This document shows, in pieces, positions 33,238-44,413 of a stretch of 64,000 nucleotides of DNA. The position numbers and the translations under genes were made by a program. Positions within the stretch are counted from its first letter, which is position 1; every line of letters begins with the position of its first letter. Below the pieces are notes generated by a model, which worked only from the letters and a program-made list of their open reading frames with translations, made no database searches and was not told where the DNA came from. The DNA comes from Comamonas sp. lk (GTDB lineage: Bacteria > Pseudomonadota > Gammaproteobacteria > Burkholderiales > Burkholderiaceae_C): NCBI GenBank assembly GCA_945860595.1, contig CAMAQV010000001.1, positions 1 to 64,000 on the forward strand. Reading direction: 5' to 3'.

Positions 33238-34116
33238 TTAGGTGTCGGTGGGTAGGTCCTGCGCACGCATGGCCGCCCACACCGCCAGCCCCTGCACCGT
33301 TTCTTGCACATCATGCACACGCAACACCCGGGCGCCGCGGTCTGCAGCCAGCACCGCAGCAGTCACGCTGACAGTCACCCGGCTGGCCTCGCCCACAGCG
33401 GCCGCCGCAGCGAGAGAAGACTTGCGCGACCAGCCAGCGAGCACAGGATAGCCATGGGCCAGCAATTCCCGCTGACGCGCCAGCAAGGCAAAATTTTGCG
33501 CCACCGTTTTGCCAAAGCCGATACCGTAGTCCAGACAGATGCGCGCGCGGCCTACACCCGCAGCCTCCAGGTCTTGCGCCGCCGTGACCAAAAACTGCGC
33601 CACCTGCGGCACCGCATCGCCTTCCATCGGCGCGGTCTGCATGGTTAGTGGCTCACGGTGCATGTGCATCAGGCACACGCCACATGCGCCGTGCCGGGCG
33701 ATCACCTCCCGCGCACCAGCGAGATAGGGCGCCGTGTCCACGCCAGCCCCACGCCAGCGCATGGACCATACGTCATTGATGATGTCCGCACCGGCATCCA
33801 GAGCCCACTGCATCACCTGCGGCTTGTAGGTATCCACCGATATCGGTACGCCCAGGGTCAGCGCGTGCTGCAAGACCGGCTGCACCCGTGCCCACTCATC
33901 CGCCGCGCTCACGGGCTTTGCACCTGGACGGGTAGACTCGCCCCCAATGTCCAGTAGGTGCGCGCCCTCCTGCAGCAAGCGGTCGCAGTGGGCTCGCGCC
34001 GCATCCACGGAAAAATGCTGCCCGCCATCAGAGAAAGAATCGGGAGTCACGTTGACGATACCCATTACCCGAGGGCGGCTCAGGTCAACTGGGAAGCGCG
34101 TGGTTTGCCAATGCAT
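33238..34116 (-). CDS. folP: Dihydropteroate synthase
   Basis: The 292-residue TIM-barrel enzyme joins p-aminobenzoate to the pterin in folate synthesis. [15 protein letters not shown] near the N-terminus and [10 protein letters not shown] around residue 60 are diagnostic; DYGIGFGKT is also present. ATG 34116 (MHWQTTRF) was chosen. A TTG 9 bases upstream lies within the T run of the ftsH terminator. Gene order ftsH-folP-glmM is conserved in proteobacteria. Confidence 0.96.
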   Translation of the reverse strand: MHWQTTRFPVDLSRPRVMGIVNVTPDSFSDGGQHFSVDAARAHCDRLLQEGAHLLDIGGESTRPGAKPVSAADEWARVQPVLQHALTLGVPISVDTYKPQVMQWALDAGADIINDVWSMRWRGAGVDTAPYLAGAREVIARHGACGVCLMHMHREPLTMQTAPMEGDAVPQVAQFLVTAAQDLEAAGVGRARICLDYGIGFGKTVAQNFALLARQRELLAHGYPVLAGWSRKSSLAAAAAVGEASRVTVSVTAAVLAADRGARVLRVHDVQETVQGLAVWAAMRAQDLPTDT

Positions 34117-34123
34117 GATGGTC

Positions 34124-34147
34124 AAAAAAACGGGGCCGTAAAGCCCC
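34124..34147 (-). terminator. Intrinsic terminator-like hairpin between ftsH and folP
   Basis: On the minus strand GGGGC (34143-34147) and GCCCC (34132-34136) form a stem with a 6-base loop, followed by G and seven T (34124-34130). It ends 7 bases before the folP ATG, so folP expression must come from read-through or from a start site inside the ftsH tail. Confidence 0.75.
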
Positions 34148-34170
34148 GCGTGGTTCAGCCTGCCCCGCGC

Positions 34171-36108
34171 TCAAGCGGCCGTAGGTTCCACCGGTGGCAC
34201 GACGGCCGTCGTAGCTGGCGCAGAGCCTCCGCTGTCGCCGCCGCTGGTAGGGGGACGCGGCGACCAGTCTTTGTTCACCCGCGGCTCACGCCCGGCCATG
34301 ATGTCGTCGAGCTGCTCGCTGTCGATGGTCTCCCACTCCAGCAAGGCCTTGGCCATGGCGTGCATCTTGTCCTGATTGTCCTCAATCAGCTTGCGCGCCA
34401 ACGCGTACTGCTGGTCGATGATGCGGCGCACCTCAGCGTCCACCTTTTGCATGGTTTGCTCGCTCATCGACGTAGTCTTGGTCACCGAGCGCCCCAGGAA
34501 CACTTCGCCCTCGTTCTCAGCGTAGACCATGGGGCCTAGGGCCTCGGTCATGCCGTAGCGCGTCACCATGTCACGGGCTATCTGGGTGGCCCGCTCAAAA
34601 TCGTTGCTGGCGCCGGTGGTCATTTGCTTCATAAACACTGCTTCGGCAATGCGGCCGCCAAACAGCATGCTGATCTGGTTGAGCATGTAGTCGCTGTCGT
34701 AGGAATAGCGGTCTTGCGCGGGCAGACTCATAGTGACACCGAGCGCGCGTCCACGCGGAATGATGGTGACCTTGTGCACCGGGTCGCACTTGGGCAACAA
34801 CTTGCCAATCAGCGCATGGCCGGACTCATGGTAGGCGGTATTGCGGCGCTCTTCTTCGGGCATGACCATGCTCTTGCGCTCGGGGCCCATGAGGATTTTG
34901 TCCTTGGCCTTCTCGAAGTCCTGCATCTCCACCACGCGGGCATTGCGGCGCGCTGCCATCAAGGCCGCCTCGTTGCACAGGTTGGCCAGATCAGCGCCAG
35001 ACATACCGGGCGTACCCCGCGCAATCACGCTGGGATTGACGTCCTGGGAGGCCGGAATTTTGCGCATGTGGACTGCCAGAATCTGCTCGCGGCCACGGAT
35101 GTCGGGTAGCGTGACATAGACCTGGCGGTCGAAACGACCGGGGCGCAACAGCGCCGCATCCAAAATGTCGGGGCGGTTGGTGGCAGCGACCACAATCACG
35201 CCGAGGTTGGTCTCAAAGCCGTCCATCTCCACCAGCATCTGGTTCAGGGTCTGCTCTCGTTCATCGTTACCACCGCCCAGACCCGCACCACGCTGGCGTC
35301 CGACCGCATCGATCTCGTCGATGAAAATAATGCAAGGCGCGTTCTTCTTGGCGTTGTCAAACATGTCGCGCACACGCGATGCGCCAACGCCAACAAACAT
35401 CTCCACGAAGTCCGAGCCCGAGATGCTGAAAAACGGCACCTTGGCCTCGCCAGCAATCGACTTGGCCAGCAGCGTCTTACCCGTTCCAGGAGGTCCAACC
35501 AGCAACAGACCGCGCGGAATACGGCCGCCCAGCTTTTGGAATTTGGTTGGATCCTTTAGAAAGTCCACGACTTCCTTGACCTCTTCCTTGGCTTCATCGC
35601 AACCGGCGACATCGGCGAAGGTCACCTGGTTGGCGTTCTCGTCCATCATGCGGGCTTTGCTCTTGCCGAAGCTGAAGGGGCCGCCTTTGCCGCCACCCTG
35701 CATTTGCCGCATGAAGTAGACCCACACGCCGATTAAAAGCAGCATGGGGCCCCAGCTCACCAGCAAGGTCATGAGCAACGAGCCTTCTTCGCGGGCCTTG
35801 ACTTCAAACTTAACGCCGTTGTTGATCAGATCGCCCACCAAGCCGCGGTCCAGGTACGTGGCGATGGTGCGGATGCGGGTGTCGTCGGTGCGCACGGCAG
35901 CAATCTCGGTGCCGCCCTGGCCTTCCTGGATCACCGCGCTCTTGATCTGCTTGCTACGAACCTCGTCCAAAAAGTCAGAGTAGCCCAGCGTGCTGGCTCC
36001 CGTCACCCCATGGGTGTCGAATTGTTTAAATACGGTGAAGAGCACCAGGCCTATCACCAGCCAAACGGCAACTTTAGAAAACCACTGATTGTTCAAGCGA
36101 AACTCCAA
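34171..36108 (-). CDS. ftsH: ATP-dependent zinc metalloprotease FtsH
   Basis: The 645-residue inner-membrane protease has two N-terminal membrane helices (about 7-25 and 108-130) flanking a periplasmic domain. The AAA module has GPPGTGKT (about 205), the Walker [10 protein letters not shown] and SRH arginines in RPGRFDRQ. The zinc protease site is HESGH (about 425-429). It degrades SecY, LpxC-type and misfolded membrane proteins. The C-terminal tail is Pro/Gly/Ser-rich. It is downstream of rlmE (69-base gap), as in most proteobacteria. Confidence 0.97.
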   Translation of the reverse strand: MEFRLNNQWFSKVAVWLVIGLVLFTVFKQFDTHGVTGASTLGYSDFLDEVRSKQIKSAVIQEGQGGTEIAAVRTDDTRIRTIATYLDRGLVGDLINNGVKFEVKAREEGSLLMTLLVSWGPMLLLIGVWVYFMRQMQGGGKGGPFSFGKSKARMMDENANQVTFADVAGCDEAKEEVKEVVDFLKDPTKFQKLGGRIPRGLLLVGPPGTGKTLLAKSIAGEAKVPFFSISGSDFVEMFVGVGASRVRDMFDNAKKNAPCIIFIDEIDAVGRQRGAGLGGGNDEREQTLNQMLVEMDGFETNLGVIVVAATNRPDILDAALLRPGRFDRQVYVTLPDIRGREQILAVHMRKIPASQDVNPSVIARGTPGMSGADLANLCNEAALMAARRNARVVEMQDFEKAKDKILMGPERKSMVMPEEERRNTAYHESGHALIGKLLPKCDPVHKVTIIPRGRALGVTMSLPAQDRYSYDSDYMLNQISMLFGGRIAEAVFMKQMTTGASNDFERATQIARDMVTRYGMTEALGPMVYAENEGEVFLGRSVTKTTSMSEQTMQKVDAEVRRIIDQQYALARKLIEDNQDKMHAMAKALLEWETIDSEQLDDIMAGREPRVNKDWSPRPPTSGGDSGGSAPATTAVVPPVEPTAA

Positions 36109-36177
36109 GAAGGGCGCGAACCGGAAAGTCTATGCAAAACGGGCTGTCCGGGGGCAGTTGAGGTCATTTTAGGCATT

Positions 36178-36837
36178 TCAACCCTGGCGCAGGCCTATCC
36201 CCACCAAAAAGGTCTCGGACGAACGGTCGCGCGAGGCTTTGGGCTTATGCGGTTTGACGCGGACGAAGGCCTGTCGCAGGCGCCGCAGCACCGGGTCGTA
36301 GCCCGCCCCGTGAAAGACTTTGGCCACCAGCGCCCCGCCACTTTGCATGTGACTTTGGGCAAATTCGACCGCCAGTTCCACCAGCTCTTCCATGCGCGCT
36401 GCGTCGGCAGACGCAATGCCGGACAGGTTGGGGGCCATGTCCGAGACCACCAGATCAACCTGACGCCCGGCCAAAGCCGCTTGTAACTGGCCCAGCACCG
36501 CCGCCTCGCGAAAGTCTCCCTGGATGAAATGCACGCCTTCGATGGGCTCCATGGGCAGCACGTCCAGACCCACAATCGTTCCATGCAGCGCGCCCGCAGC
36601 GGCTCCCCCGGGGGCCATGCGGCGGCGCAGGTACTGGCTCCAGGCACCGGGAGCGCAGCCCAGATCCACCACAAATTGCCCGGGTCGGACCAGTCCAAAG
36701 ACCTCGTCAATTTCCTTGAGTTTGTAGGCGGCACGGGCACGGTAGCTCTCACGCTGGGCCAGTTTGACGTAGGGGTCGTTGATATGGTCATGCAGCCAGG
36801 CCTTGTTGACCTTGCTGCTGGGGGTTCTGGTTTTCAT
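36178..36837 (-). CDS. rlmE: 23S rRNA 2'-O-ribose U2552 methyltransferase
   Basis: The 219-residue SAM-dependent enzyme methylates U2552 in the 50S A-loop. The K-D-K-E tetrad environment is visible: [21 protein letters not shown] and VAKVFHGAG, with SAM motif [13 protein letters not shown]. It pairs with ftsH as usual and is divergent from yhbY with only 27 bases between start codons. Confidence 0.95.
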   Translation of the reverse strand: MKTRTPSSKVNKAWLHDHINDPYVKLAQRESYRARAAYKLKEIDEVFGLVRPGQFVVDLGCAPGAWSQYLRRRMAPGGAAAGALHGTIVGLDVLPMEPIEGVHFIQGDFREAAVLGQLQAALAGRQVDLVVSDMAPNLSGIASADAARMEELVELAVEFAQSHMQSGGALVAKVFHGAGYDPVLRRLRQAFVRVKPHKPKASRDRSSETFLVGIGLRQG

Positions 36838-36864
36838 AGACTTTCAAACAGGGATAATGTCCCG

Positions 36865-37341
36865 ATGCCTCTTATCCAACTGACACCCGCCGAGCGCAAG
36901 GCCCACCGGGCCGAAGCACACCACCTCGACCCTGTGGTCATGGTCGGCGGCGACGGTCTGACGGTCAACGTCAAAAAAGAAATCGATGCCGCCCTTGGCG
37001 CCCACAGCCTGATCAAAGTCCGGATTTTTTCCGACGACCGCGCGGCCCGCGAAAGCATGCTGGCCAGTCTGGCCGATGAACTCAACGCCGCCCCGATTCA
37101 GCACATCGGCAAGCTCATTGTGCTCTGGCGTCCCGCAGCGGCTAAAGAAAAAGCCTTGGACGAGGACCGCAAAGCCGGTCCGCGCGACGTCAAAGTCCTC
37201 AAATTCAGCAAGCGCCCTGGGCAACGCCCCGAGGTGAAAACCTTGCGGGTGCTGGGAAATCAACGCCTGACGCCGGGCGGCAACGTCAAGCGCGCCAAGC
37301 CCAAGCCCCAAACCAGCATCAAAAAGCGCAGCCAGACCTAG
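36865..37341 (+). CDS. yhbY: YhbY-type CRM-domain RNA-binding protein
   Basis: The 158-residue protein has an N-terminal CRM domain (about 1-97) with LTPAERKAHRAEAHHLDPVV, GGDGLTVNVKKEID and IGKLIVLWR. YhbY associates with pre-50S ribosomal particles. The C-terminal 60 residues are basic and low-complexity (KRAKPKPQTSIKKR), longer than in E. coli, where the protein is about 97 residues; this tail is common in betaproteobacteria. ATG 36865 gives the family N-terminus. The stop overlaps the end of the convergent DUF4149 gene by 4 bases. Confidence 0.9.
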   Translation: MPLIQLTPAERKAHRAEAHHLDPVVMVGGDGLTVNVKKEIDAALGAHSLIKVRIFSDDRAARESMLASLADELNAAPIQHIGKLIVLWRPAAAKEKALDEDRKAGPRDVKVLKFSKRPGQRPEVKTLRVLGNQRLTPGGNVKRAKPKPQTSIKKRSQT

Positions 37342-37820
37342 GCACCGTTTTCCGACTCCACCAAGGCCGGCTGGCGGGTAGTGCCACCGACCAGAATGGC
37401 AAAAACCGCCAGCGCAGCCAACCATTGGCCCGCATACATACCCGTCCCAAGTCGGTGCCAAAACGCCAGGTTTTCCCGCGCCACGATATGCGGCGCAACA
37501 CCCCACTCCACCAGCATGGCGAGCAGCACGCCGCCCAGCGTCCAAGCACTCACGCGCGGGGCCAGCGCTGTTGTAATTTCACAACGCGGACTGCGCGCGG
37601 CGAGCAGTAAACCGGTTCCGCACGCCACCGACAACGCGGTTTGGGCCGTAAAGAGGTGCGCGGCCATCGCGCCGGCTACGGCCGGTGTCGGCAGATACAC
37701 AAACAACAAGGGCACGACCAGAAACCCGATGGTGGACAGGCTCATCAGCCAGGCCGCAGCCAGCCACAGAGGAAGCACCCGCGCCACAACAGGGCCGCAC
37801 TCAGCGGTAATGGACCGCAA
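37338..37820 (-). CDS. DUF4149 membrane protein
   Basis: The 160-residue protein has four predicted membrane helices (about 13-37, 45-72, 88-108 and 132-152) and the family pattern [17 protein letters not shown] and LFTAQTALS. Its function is unknown. It follows greA with a 20-base overlap if the ATG at 37820 is used; a GTG a little downstream would remove the overlap. Placement after carB-greA is conserved in related genomes. Confidence 0.75.
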   Translation of the reverse strand: MRSITAECGPVVARVLPLWLAAAWLMSLSTIGFLVVPLLFVYLPTPAVAGAMAAHLFTAQTALSVACGTGLLLAARSPRCEITTALAPRVSAWTLGGVLLAMLVEWGVAPHIVARENLAFWHRLGTGMYAGQWLAALAVFAILVGGTTRQPALVESENGA

Positions 37821-38277
37821 CGATTTCGTAGGATTTTTCCCCGCCCGGGGCCATGACCACAGCGGTATCGCCTTCTTCTTTGCCGATCAGCGCGCGGGCG
37901 ATGGGGGAGCCGATGTTGACCAGGCCGAGTTTCAGATCCGCCTCGTCCTCACCGACGATCTGGTAGGTCACCCGCTCGCCGGTGGTCTCGTGCTCTAACT
38001 CCACCGTGGCACCAAACACCACACGGCCACCGGCATCGAGCGCGGCCGGGTCAATCACCTGAGCGGCGGAGAGCTTGCCTTCGATTTCCTGGATTCGGCC
38101 TTCCACAAAACCCTGGCGGTCTTTGGCTGCGTCGTATTCCGCGTTTTCGCTCAAATCACCTTGCGCGCGGGCCTCGGAAATCGCGCTGATCACCGTGGGG
38201 CGCTCCACCGTTTTGAGCTGGTGCAGTTCGGCTTTCAAAATTTCAGCGCCGCGCTTGGTAATCGGAATAGTGGCCAT
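37801..38277 (-). CDS. greA: Transcription elongation factor GreA
   Basis: The 158-residue factor rescues backtracked RNA polymerase. The N-terminal coiled coil (about 1-75) has [18 protein letters not shown] and [15 protein letters not shown], with the acidic tip residues Asp and Glu. The C-terminal FKBP-like domain ends in [12 protein letters not shown] 38277 gives the standard start. It follows carB, separated by a long hairpin. Confidence 0.96.
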   Translation of the reverse strand: MATIPITKRGAEILKAELHQLKTVERPTVISAISEARAQGDLSENAEYDAAKDRQGFVEGRIQEIEGKLSAAQVIDPAALDAGGRVVFGATVELEHETTGERVTYQIVGEDEADLKLGLVNIGSPIARALIGKEEGDTAVVMAPGGEKSYEIVAVHYR

Positions 38278-38335
38278 GAGACGTCCAACAAAGTTCGGGA
38301 AGGGAGCGGCGCTGAAACACGCTGCAATAAGCACA

Positions 38336-38371
38336 AAGGACAGTGCCAGCGCCACGCGCTCCACTGTCCTT
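38336..38371 (-). terminator. Hairpin between carB and greA, probable terminator
   Basis: A perfect 10-bp inverted repeat, AAGGACAGTG (38336-38345) and CACTGTCCTT (38362-38371), encloses a 16-base loop that itself contains a GCGC pairing. On the minus strand it begins 16 bases after the carB stop and is followed by a T-rich but interrupted stretch. It may be a leaky terminator upstream of greA. Confidence 0.6.
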
Positions 38372-38387
38372 CGGGTCAAGCGCGCGA

Positions 38388-41300
38388 TTATGCCAACAGT
38401 TGCGCGTGCATCTCCTGCACGGAAATAACACCCAAACGATCGAGGTAGTGCATGCCCTCTACCGCGGCCTCTGCCCCGGCCATGGTGGTGTAGGTGGTTA
38501 CCCGCGCCTGCAAAGCAGAGGTGCGGATCTGGCGCGAGTCGGCAATCGCATTGCGGCGCTCCTCCACCGTATTGATGACCAGTACGACTTCATCATTTTT
38601 GATCATGTCCACGATATGCGGGCGTCCCTCGGCGACCTTGTTCACCGCTTTGCAGTCCATGCCTGCAGCGTGGATGGCGGCAGCCGTTCCCTTGGTCGCA
38701 GCCAGGCTGAAGCCCAGCGCGAGCAGGCTGCGCGCCACCGCAACCATGCGCGGCTTGTCACTTTGTTTGACAGACAAGACCACCTCGCCGGCGCGGGGCA
38801 GGCGCACGCCGGCGCCCAGCTGGGACTTGATGAAGGCTTCGCCAAAAGTCTGGCCCACGCCCATCACCTCGCCGGTGGACTTCATCTCGGGGCCCAGAAT
38901 CGTGTCCACGCCAGGAAATTTGACAAACGGAAACACCGCCTCTTTGACGCTGAAATACGGCGGGGTAACTTCCGTGTCCAAACCCTGCTGCGCCAGCGTT
39001 TGACCCACCATGCAGCGGGCTGCTACCTTGGCCAGTTGGACGCCGGTAGCCTTGCTGACAAAGGGCACGGTGCGGGAAGCGCGCGGGTTGACTTCGAGCA
39101 CGTAAATGACATCCTCGCCATCGATGTGCTGGATCGCAAACTGCACATTCATCAAACCCACTACCTGCAGCGCACCCGCCATGGCAGCGGTCTGGCGCTT
39201 GATCTCGGCAACCGTGGCAGGCACCAGGCTGTACGGCGGCAGCGAACAGGCGGAGTCGCCGCTGTGTACACCCGCTTGCTCGATGTGCTCCATCACGCCG
39301 CCAATCCAGGTGGCCCCCGTCTGGTCGCGGATGCAGTCGACGTCGCATTCGATCGCGTCGTTCAAAAACCGGTCCAGCAATACAGGGGAGTCGTGGCTGA
39401 CTTTGACCGCCTCGCGCATGTAGCGCTCCAGGTCTCGCTGCTCGTGCACCACTTCCATCGCGCGCCCACCCAGCACGTAGCTGGGGCGCACCACCAGCGG
39501 ATAGCCCAGGGCAGCGGCTTTCTCGAGTGCCTCGGGCTCGGTACGGGCCGTGGCGTTGGGCGGCTGGCGCAGGTCCAGCGCGTGCAGCAGTTTCTGGAAG
39601 CGCTCGCGGTCTTCAGCCGCATCGATCATGTCCGGGCTGGTACCGATGATGGGTACACCGTTGGCCTCTAAATCGAGCGCGAGCTTCAAAGGCGTCTGGC
39701 CGCCGTACTGCACGATCACGCCCAGCGGCTTTTCCTTGTCCACAATTTCCAGCACGTCTTCCAGCGTGAGCGGCTCAAAGTAAAGGCGGTCCGAGGTGTC
39801 GTAGTCGGTCGATACGGTCTCCGGGTTGCAGTTGACCATGATGGTCTCAAAACCGTCTTCGCGCAAAGCCAGCGCTGCGTGCACGCAGCAGTAGTCGAAT
39901 TCGATGCCCTGGCCGATGCGGTTGGGGCCACCGCCAAGAACCATGATTTTCTTGTTGCCGGTGGGTGCGGCTTCGCATTCCGCGCCTTCGACCTCATACG
40001 TGGAGTACAGGTACGCCGTCTGGGTGCTGAATTCGGCAGCGCAGGTATCGACGCGCTTGTAAACCGGACGTACGCCCAGGGCGCGGCGGCGTTCGCGCAC
40101 CGCACGGTCGGTAGTCTTGAACTGGCGCGCCAAACGGCGGTCAGAAAAGCCTTTTTGCTTGAGGGTTCGCAGCGTGGCCGCGTCCATGGCGTCGAGCGTG
40201 CTGCCGCTGGCGGGCTGGGGCAGGCGCTCGATATCGAGTTCGAGTTTGACGATCTGCTCAATCTGTACCAAGAACCAGGGGTCGATTTTGGTGAGCGCAT
40301 GCATCTCTGCCACGCTCATACCCTGGGCAAAACCGTCGCCCACGTACCAGATGCGCTCGGGGCCGGGCTCGCCCAGCTCTTTCTCCAACACCTCGCGGTC
40401 CTGGGTTTTTTCGTTCATGCCGTCCACGCCAACTTCCAGGCCGCGCAAGGCTTTTTGGAAGGACTCCTGGAAGGTACGACCCATGGCCATCACTTCACCC
40501 ACCGATTTCATCTGGGTGGTCAGGCGGCTGTCGGCTGCAGGGAATTTTTCAAACGCGAAACGCGGTATTTTCGTGACCACGTAGTCGATGCTGGGCTCGA
40601 AGCTGGCGGGGGTTGCGCCGCCAGTGATGTCGTTGCGCAACTCGTCCAGCGTAAAGCCCACAGCCAGTTTGGCGGCAATTTTGGCAATCGGAAAGCCCGT
40701 GGCTTTGGATGCCAGCGCGCTGGAGCGCGAGACACGCGGATTCATCTCGATTACCACCATGCGCCCGTCCGCCGGGTTGATGGCAAATTGCACATTGGAG
40801 CCACCCGTATCCACGCCGATTTCGCGCAGTACGGCCAGGCTGGCATTGCGCAGAATTTGGTATTCCTTATCGGTCAGGGTCTGGGCCGGAGCCACCGTGA
40901 TCGAGTCACCGGTGTGCACGCCCATGGGGTCCAGGTTTTCGATGGAGCAGACGATGATGCAGTTATCGGCCTTGTCGCGCACCACCTCCATCTCAAACTC
41001 TTTCCAGCCGAGTAGTGATTCTTCAATCAGCAGCTCCTTGGTCGGCGAGGCTTCAAGGCCACGCTTGCAAATCGTCTCGAATTCTTCGGCGTTGTAGGCG
41101 ATGCCGCCACCCGTGCCGCCCAGCGTGAAACTGGGGCGGATGACGGTGGGGAAACCCAGGGGTTTTTGGGCGATCCAGGCTTCATCCATGCTGTGGGCGA
41201 TGCCCGAGCGGGCCGAACCCAAACCGATCTTGGTCATCGCGTCCTTGAACTTCAGACGGTCCTCGGCTTTGTCGATGGCTTCGGGCGTAGCACCAATGAG

Positions 41301-41642
41301 CTCCACCTGGTATTTGTCGAGCACGCCGTGGTGCCAGAGGTCGAGGGCGCAGTTCAGCGCAGTCTGTCCACCCATGGTCGGCAAAATCGCATCGGGTCTT
41401 TCCTTGGCGATGATTTTCTCCACCGTCTGCCAGGTGATGGGCTCAATGTAGGTCACGTCCGCGGTATCCGGGTCGGTCATGATGGTGGCAGGGTTGCTGT
41501 TGATCAGGATGACGGTGTAGCCCTCCTCGCGCAGCGCCTTGCAGGCCTGCACGCCGGAGTAATCAAACTCGCAGGCCTGGCCGATGATGATGGGGCCCGC
41601 ACCAATGATCAGGATGCGGTGTATGTCTGTGCGTTTAGGCAT
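38388..41642 (-). CDS. carB: Carbamoyl-phosphate synthase large subunit
   Basis: The 1084-residue enzyme makes carbamoyl phosphate for arginine and pyrimidines. It contains two homologous ATP-grasp halves, the first around 1-550 ([21 protein letters not shown]) and the second from about 560 ([19 protein letters not shown]), then the C-terminal MGS-like allosteric domain. ATG 41642 ([11 protein letters not shown]) is the normal start. It forms an operon with carA through an inserted lysE-family gene. Confidence 0.97.
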   Translation of the reverse strand: MPKRTDIHRILIIGAGPIIIGQACEFDYSGVQACKALREEGYTVILINSNPATIMTDPDTADVTYIEPITWQTVEKIIAKERPDAILPTMGGQTALNCALDLWHHGVLDKYQVELIGATPEAIDKAEDRLKFKDAMTKIGLGSARSGIAHSMDEAWIAQKPLGFPTVIRPSFTLGGTGGGIAYNAEEFETICKRGLEASPTKELLIEESLLGWKEFEMEVVRDKADNCIIVCSIENLDPMGVHTGDSITVAPAQTLTDKEYQILRNASLAVLREIGVDTGGSNVQFAINPADGRMVVIEMNPRVSRSSALASKATGFPIAKIAAKLAVGFTLDELRNDITGGATPASFEPSIDYVVTKIPRFAFEKFPAADSRLTTQMKSVGEVMAMGRTFQESFQKALRGLEVGVDGMNEKTQDREVLEKELGEPGPERIWYVGDGFAQGMSVAEMHALTKIDPWFLVQIEQIVKLELDIERLPQPASGSTLDAMDAATLRTLKQKGFSDRRLARQFKTTDRAVRERRRALGVRPVYKRVDTCAAEFSTQTAYLYSTYEVEGAECEAAPTGNKKIMVLGGGPNRIGQGIEFDYCCVHAALALREDGFETIMVNCNPETVSTDYDTSDRLYFEPLTLEDVLEIVDKEKPLGVIVQYGGQTPLKLALDLEANGVPIIGTSPDMIDAAEDRERFQKLLHALDLRQPPNATARTEPEALEKAAALGYPLVVRPSYVLGGRAMEVVHEQRDLERYMREAVKVSHDSPVLLDRFLNDAIECDVDCIRDQTGATWIGGVMEHIEQAGVHSGDSACSLPPYSLVPATVAEIKRQTAAMAGALQVVGLMNVQFAIQHIDGEDVIYVLEVNPRASRTVPFVSKATGVQLAKVAARCMVGQTLAQQGLDTEVTPPYFSVKEAVFPFVKFPGVDTILGPEMKSTGEVMGVGQTFGEAFIKSQLGAGVRLPRAGEVVLSVKQSDKPRMVAVARSLLALGFSLAATKGTAAAIHAAGMDCKAVNKVAEGRPHIVDMIKNDEVVLVINTVEERRNAIADSRQIRTSALQARVTTYTTMAGAEAAVEGMHYLDRLGVISVQEMHAQLLA

Positions 41643-41665
41643 ATTGCTGTGCTCGTTGCTCGAAT

Positions 41666-42337
41666 TCAATGCAGGCTGGCGCTGGCCAATTTGGCGGCGA
41701 ACCACATAAACAGTCCACCCACGCCCGCCGATAAAGTCGCGGACAAGCGCACCCGGCGTCGGAAGGTCTGCGCCAGGCGTACACCGGCAAAAATCAGGGC
41801 GGACAAATACGCGGCGCTGGCAGCCATGATGATGGCGCTGAGAATCAAAAACGGCACGATGGGGGCCTCGTAGCCGGGGTCAATGAACTGCACAAAAAAG
41901 GACAGCAAAAACAAAATCGCTTTCGGGTTCAGCAGGCTGATCACCAGAGCACGTCGAAATGGCTGGTCCATGCCAACGCCAGCGCCAAGACGGCTGGTAT
42001 CGGCATCCGCTTGAGCCAAAGCGACACCGCTTCGCCAGCGCCAGACTGCTGCGCGCAGCAGGTTCAAACCGACCCATGACAAATACACCGCACCCGCATA
42101 TTTCACGGCCATGAACAGCGCCGGGTAGGACCGCAACAGGCCCGCGGCGCCCAAACCCACCAGCGCCAACAAAACGCTGTCACCCACAAAAACCCCCATC
42201 GCGCCCCGGTAACCCGCACGCACGCCGCGCGCGGTAGCGACCGAGAGCACAAACAGCGAATTCGGGCCGGGCAGCAGGATGATGCCGATGGCTCCAATCA
42301 CATACGTCCAAATGTCGGTCACGCCGTACCAACTCAT
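41666..42337 (-). CDS. LysE/RhtB-family amino-acid exporter
   Basis: The 223-residue inner-membrane protein has about six helices and the LysE signature [15 protein letters not shown] near the N-terminus. The best match in tone is the leucine-exporter (LeuE) group, but the exported amino acid is not determined. It is inserted between carA and carB: its ATG overlaps the carA stop by 4 bases and carB starts 23 bases after it ends, so all three are co-transcribed. Confidence 0.85.
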   Translation of the reverse strand: MSWYGVTDIWTYVIGAIGIILLPGPNSLFVLSVATARGVRAGYRGAMGVFVGDSVLLALVGLGAAGLLRSYPALFMAVKYAGAVYLSWVGLNLLRAAVWRWRSGVALAQADADTSRLGAGVGMDQPFRRALVISLLNPKAILFLLSFFVQFIDPGYEAPIVPFLILSAIIMAASAAYLSALIFAGVRLAQTFRRRVRLSATLSAGVGGLFMWFAAKLASASLH

Positions 42338-43500
42338 GCGCGCGACTCCATCTCCCGCACGAAACGGTCAAACAGGTAGCCGATGTCTTGTGGGCCGGGC
42401 GAGGCCTCGGGGTGGCCCTGGAAGCAAAAAGCAGGCTGGTCGGTGCGCTCCAGGCCTTGCAGCGTGCCGTCAAACAGGCTGATATGGGTGGCGCGCAGAT
42501 TGGACGGCAGCGTGTCGGCGTCGACTGCAAAACCGTGGTTCTGGCTGGTGATGCTGACCCGTCCGCTGGCCAGGTCTTTCACCGGGTGGTTGGCACCATG
42601 GTGGCCGAACTTCATTTTGAAGGTCTTGGCACCCGAGGCCAGCGCCATGATCTGGTGGCCCAGACAAATGCCGAAGGTCGGGGTACCGGATGCGATCAGC
42701 GTTTGGGCCGCCGCAATCGCGTAGTCGCAGGGCTGCGGATCGCCCGGCCCGTTGCTGAGAAAAATACCGTCGGGTTGGAGCGCCAGCACATCGGCCGCGC
42801 TGGTTTGCGCCGGTACCACAGTGACCTTGCAACCGCGCTGTGCCAACATGCGCAGGATGTTGGATTTGATGCCGAAGTCGTAGGCCACCACATGAAAACG
42901 GGGCTGGGTCTGCGCGCCATAGCCCGCACCCAAAGTCCATTCGGTTTGTGTCCAGTCATAGGACTGGGTCGCACTGACCACGCGGGCCAAATCCAGCCCC
43001 GCCATGGATGGCGCAGCGCGGGCCGCTTCCATCGCGGCCTGGCGGCTTGCAGCATCTGCCAATTGCCCGGCTTGCAACGCCACAATGCATCCGTTCTGGG
43101 CACCATGGGTGCGCAGATGGCGGGTGAGTTGGCGTGTATCGATATTGGCGATCGCCACCGTTCCGGCAGCTTGCAGGTAGGCGCTCAGGGTCTGGGTCTG
43201 GCGGAAGTTCGATGCGTGCAGGGCCAGGTCTTTGACGATCAAGCCTGCAGCGAATACCCGGCGGGATTCAACATCTTCGGGGTTCACGCCGTAGTTGCCG
43301 ATGTGGGGGTATGTCAGCGTGACAATTTGCTGGCAATAGCTCGGATCGGTCAGGATTTCCTGGTAGCCGGTCATCGACGTGTTGAACACCACCTCGCCGA
43401 CGGTCTGACCTGCTGCACCGATGGAATTGCCGGTAAAAACTGTGCCGTCTGCGAGAGCCAGGATGGCGGGCGGGGCGGTACCCTGAAGGGACAAAAGCAC
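42334..43500 (-). CDS. carA: Carbamoyl-phosphate synthase small subunit (glutaminase)
   Basis: The 388-residue subunit delivers ammonia from glutamine to CarB. The class I amidotransferase triad is visible in GICLGHQ (Cys) and [10 protein letters not shown] (His, Glu). The N-terminal domain has [10 protein letters not shown] and [14 protein letters not shown] chose GTG 43500 because GGAG lies 6 bases upstream; an ATG 45 bases further upstream lacks one. The leader is preceded by a TATAAT box at 43623-43628. Confidence 0.95.
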   Translation of the reverse strand: MLLSLQGTAPPAILALADGTVFTGNSIGAAGQTVGEVVFNTSMTGYQEILTDPSYCQQIVTLTYPHIGNYGVNPEDVESRRVFAAGLIVKDLALHASNFRQTQTLSAYLQAAGTVAIANIDTRQLTRHLRTHGAQNGCIVALQAGQLADAASRQAAMEAARAAPSMAGLDLARVVSATQSYDWTQTEWTLGAGYGAQTQPRFHVVAYDFGIKSNILRMLAQRGCKVTVVPAQTSAADVLALQPDGIFLSNGPGDPQPCDYAIAAAQTLIASGTPTFGICLGHQIMALASGAKTFKMKFGHHGANHPVKDLASGRVSITSQNHGFAVDADTLPSNLRATHISLFDGTLQGLERTDQPAFCFQGHPEASPGPQDIGYLFDRFVREMESRA

Positions 43501-43521
43501 GGGAATCTCCGATGGCGTTAC

Positions 43522-43628
43522 GGTGGGCCCCGGGGCACCCTGCACATCACATCTGGTCGATTACCAAGGGTGAAGAATTGAATTCGCAGGCGCTTGGCGG
43601 AGCTGCTTTGGAAAAGCCCACGATTATA
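43522..43628 (-). promoter_or_regulatory. carA promoter -10 and structured leader
   Basis: On the minus strand a consensus TATAAT lies at 43623-43628, giving a leader of about 115 bases before the carA GTG. No good -35 is seen. A GC-rich near-palindrome (43522-43540, GGTG and CACC arms enclosing CCCCGGGG) sits just upstream of the ribosome-binding site and could affect translation. Regulation by arginine or pyrimidines is not evident from a recognisable operator. Confidence 0.45.
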
Positions 43629-43642
43629 TTCGGCGGGGTGTT

Positions 43643-44413
43643 TTACCTACCACCAACGCTGCCTGCATACAGGCAAATGGCGGCAGCGGCAGCCACGTTG
43701 AGCGACTCCTCACCGCCAGGCTGCGCGATCCGCACCGTCAGCGCAGCGCGCGCCTCCCAGTGCGGAGCCACGCCCTGCCCTTCATGCCCAAAGACCCAGG
43801 CGCAAGGGTCCGGCACTTGCGCCTGCTGCAGCACCACTCCCTGGTGGGAGCTGGTGCACACCAGCGGAAGGTTCCATGCCTGCAGATCGTGCGGCTCCAG
43901 GCCCTCGACCAGATGCAAGCCGAAATGGGCCCCCATGCCCGCGCGCAGCACCTTGGGCGAACACAGGGCCGCAGTCCCACGCAAGGCCACAACCTGGCGC
44001 ACACCGAATGCAGAAGCGCTGCGCAAAATCGAACCAACGTTACCGGCATCCTGTACCCGGTCCAGCAGAACCGCGCTGACGCCCGGCAGAGGCTGCGCCG
44101 CCAGCGGGACATCCACCACAAAACCCATATCGGCTGGTGAATCCAGCGCGCTCATTCCGGCAAACAGGGCATCAGACACCCGCACGGTGTCGGGCGCTGC
44201 GTTGCGCATACCAGCGGATGCACGCTCCCAGCCTGCATCGGAAAAAACTGCAATTCGCGGCTGCACACCGCGCACCAGAGCGGCGCTACAAAGATGCTCA
44301 CCTTCTAACCAGATGCGGCCGGTTTTGCGGTAAGCCACACTGTCGGAGCCCAATTTGCGCAGCTCCTTGAGCAAGGGGTTGTCGCGGGCCGTGATGGTAC
44401 GGGGTGGCGTCAT
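43643..44413 (-). CDS. TrmH/SpoU-family RNA 2'-O-methyltransferase
   Basis: The 256-residue protein has an N-terminal substrate-binding domain ([15 protein letters not shown] and WLEGEHL) and a C-terminal SPOUT knot with [18 protein letters not shown] (motif 1), [10 protein letters not shown] (motif 2) and [12 protein letters not shown] (motif 3). The target rRNA or tRNA site is unknown. ATG 44413 overlaps the rnhB stop by 4 bases, so it is coupled to the lpx/rnhB run. Confidence 0.88.
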   Translation of the reverse strand: MTPPRTITARDNPLLKELRKLGSDSVAYRKTGRIWLEGEHLCSAALVRGVQPRIAVFSDAGWERASAGMRNAAPDTVRVSDALFAGMSALDSPADMGFVVDVPLAAQPLPGVSAVLLDRVQDAGNVGSILRSASAFGVRQVVALRGTAALCSPKVLRAGMGAHFGLHLVEGLEPHDLQAWNLPLVCTSSHQGVVLQQAQVPDPCAWVFGHEGQGVAPHWEARAALTVRIAQPGGEESLNVAAAAAICLYAGSVGGR

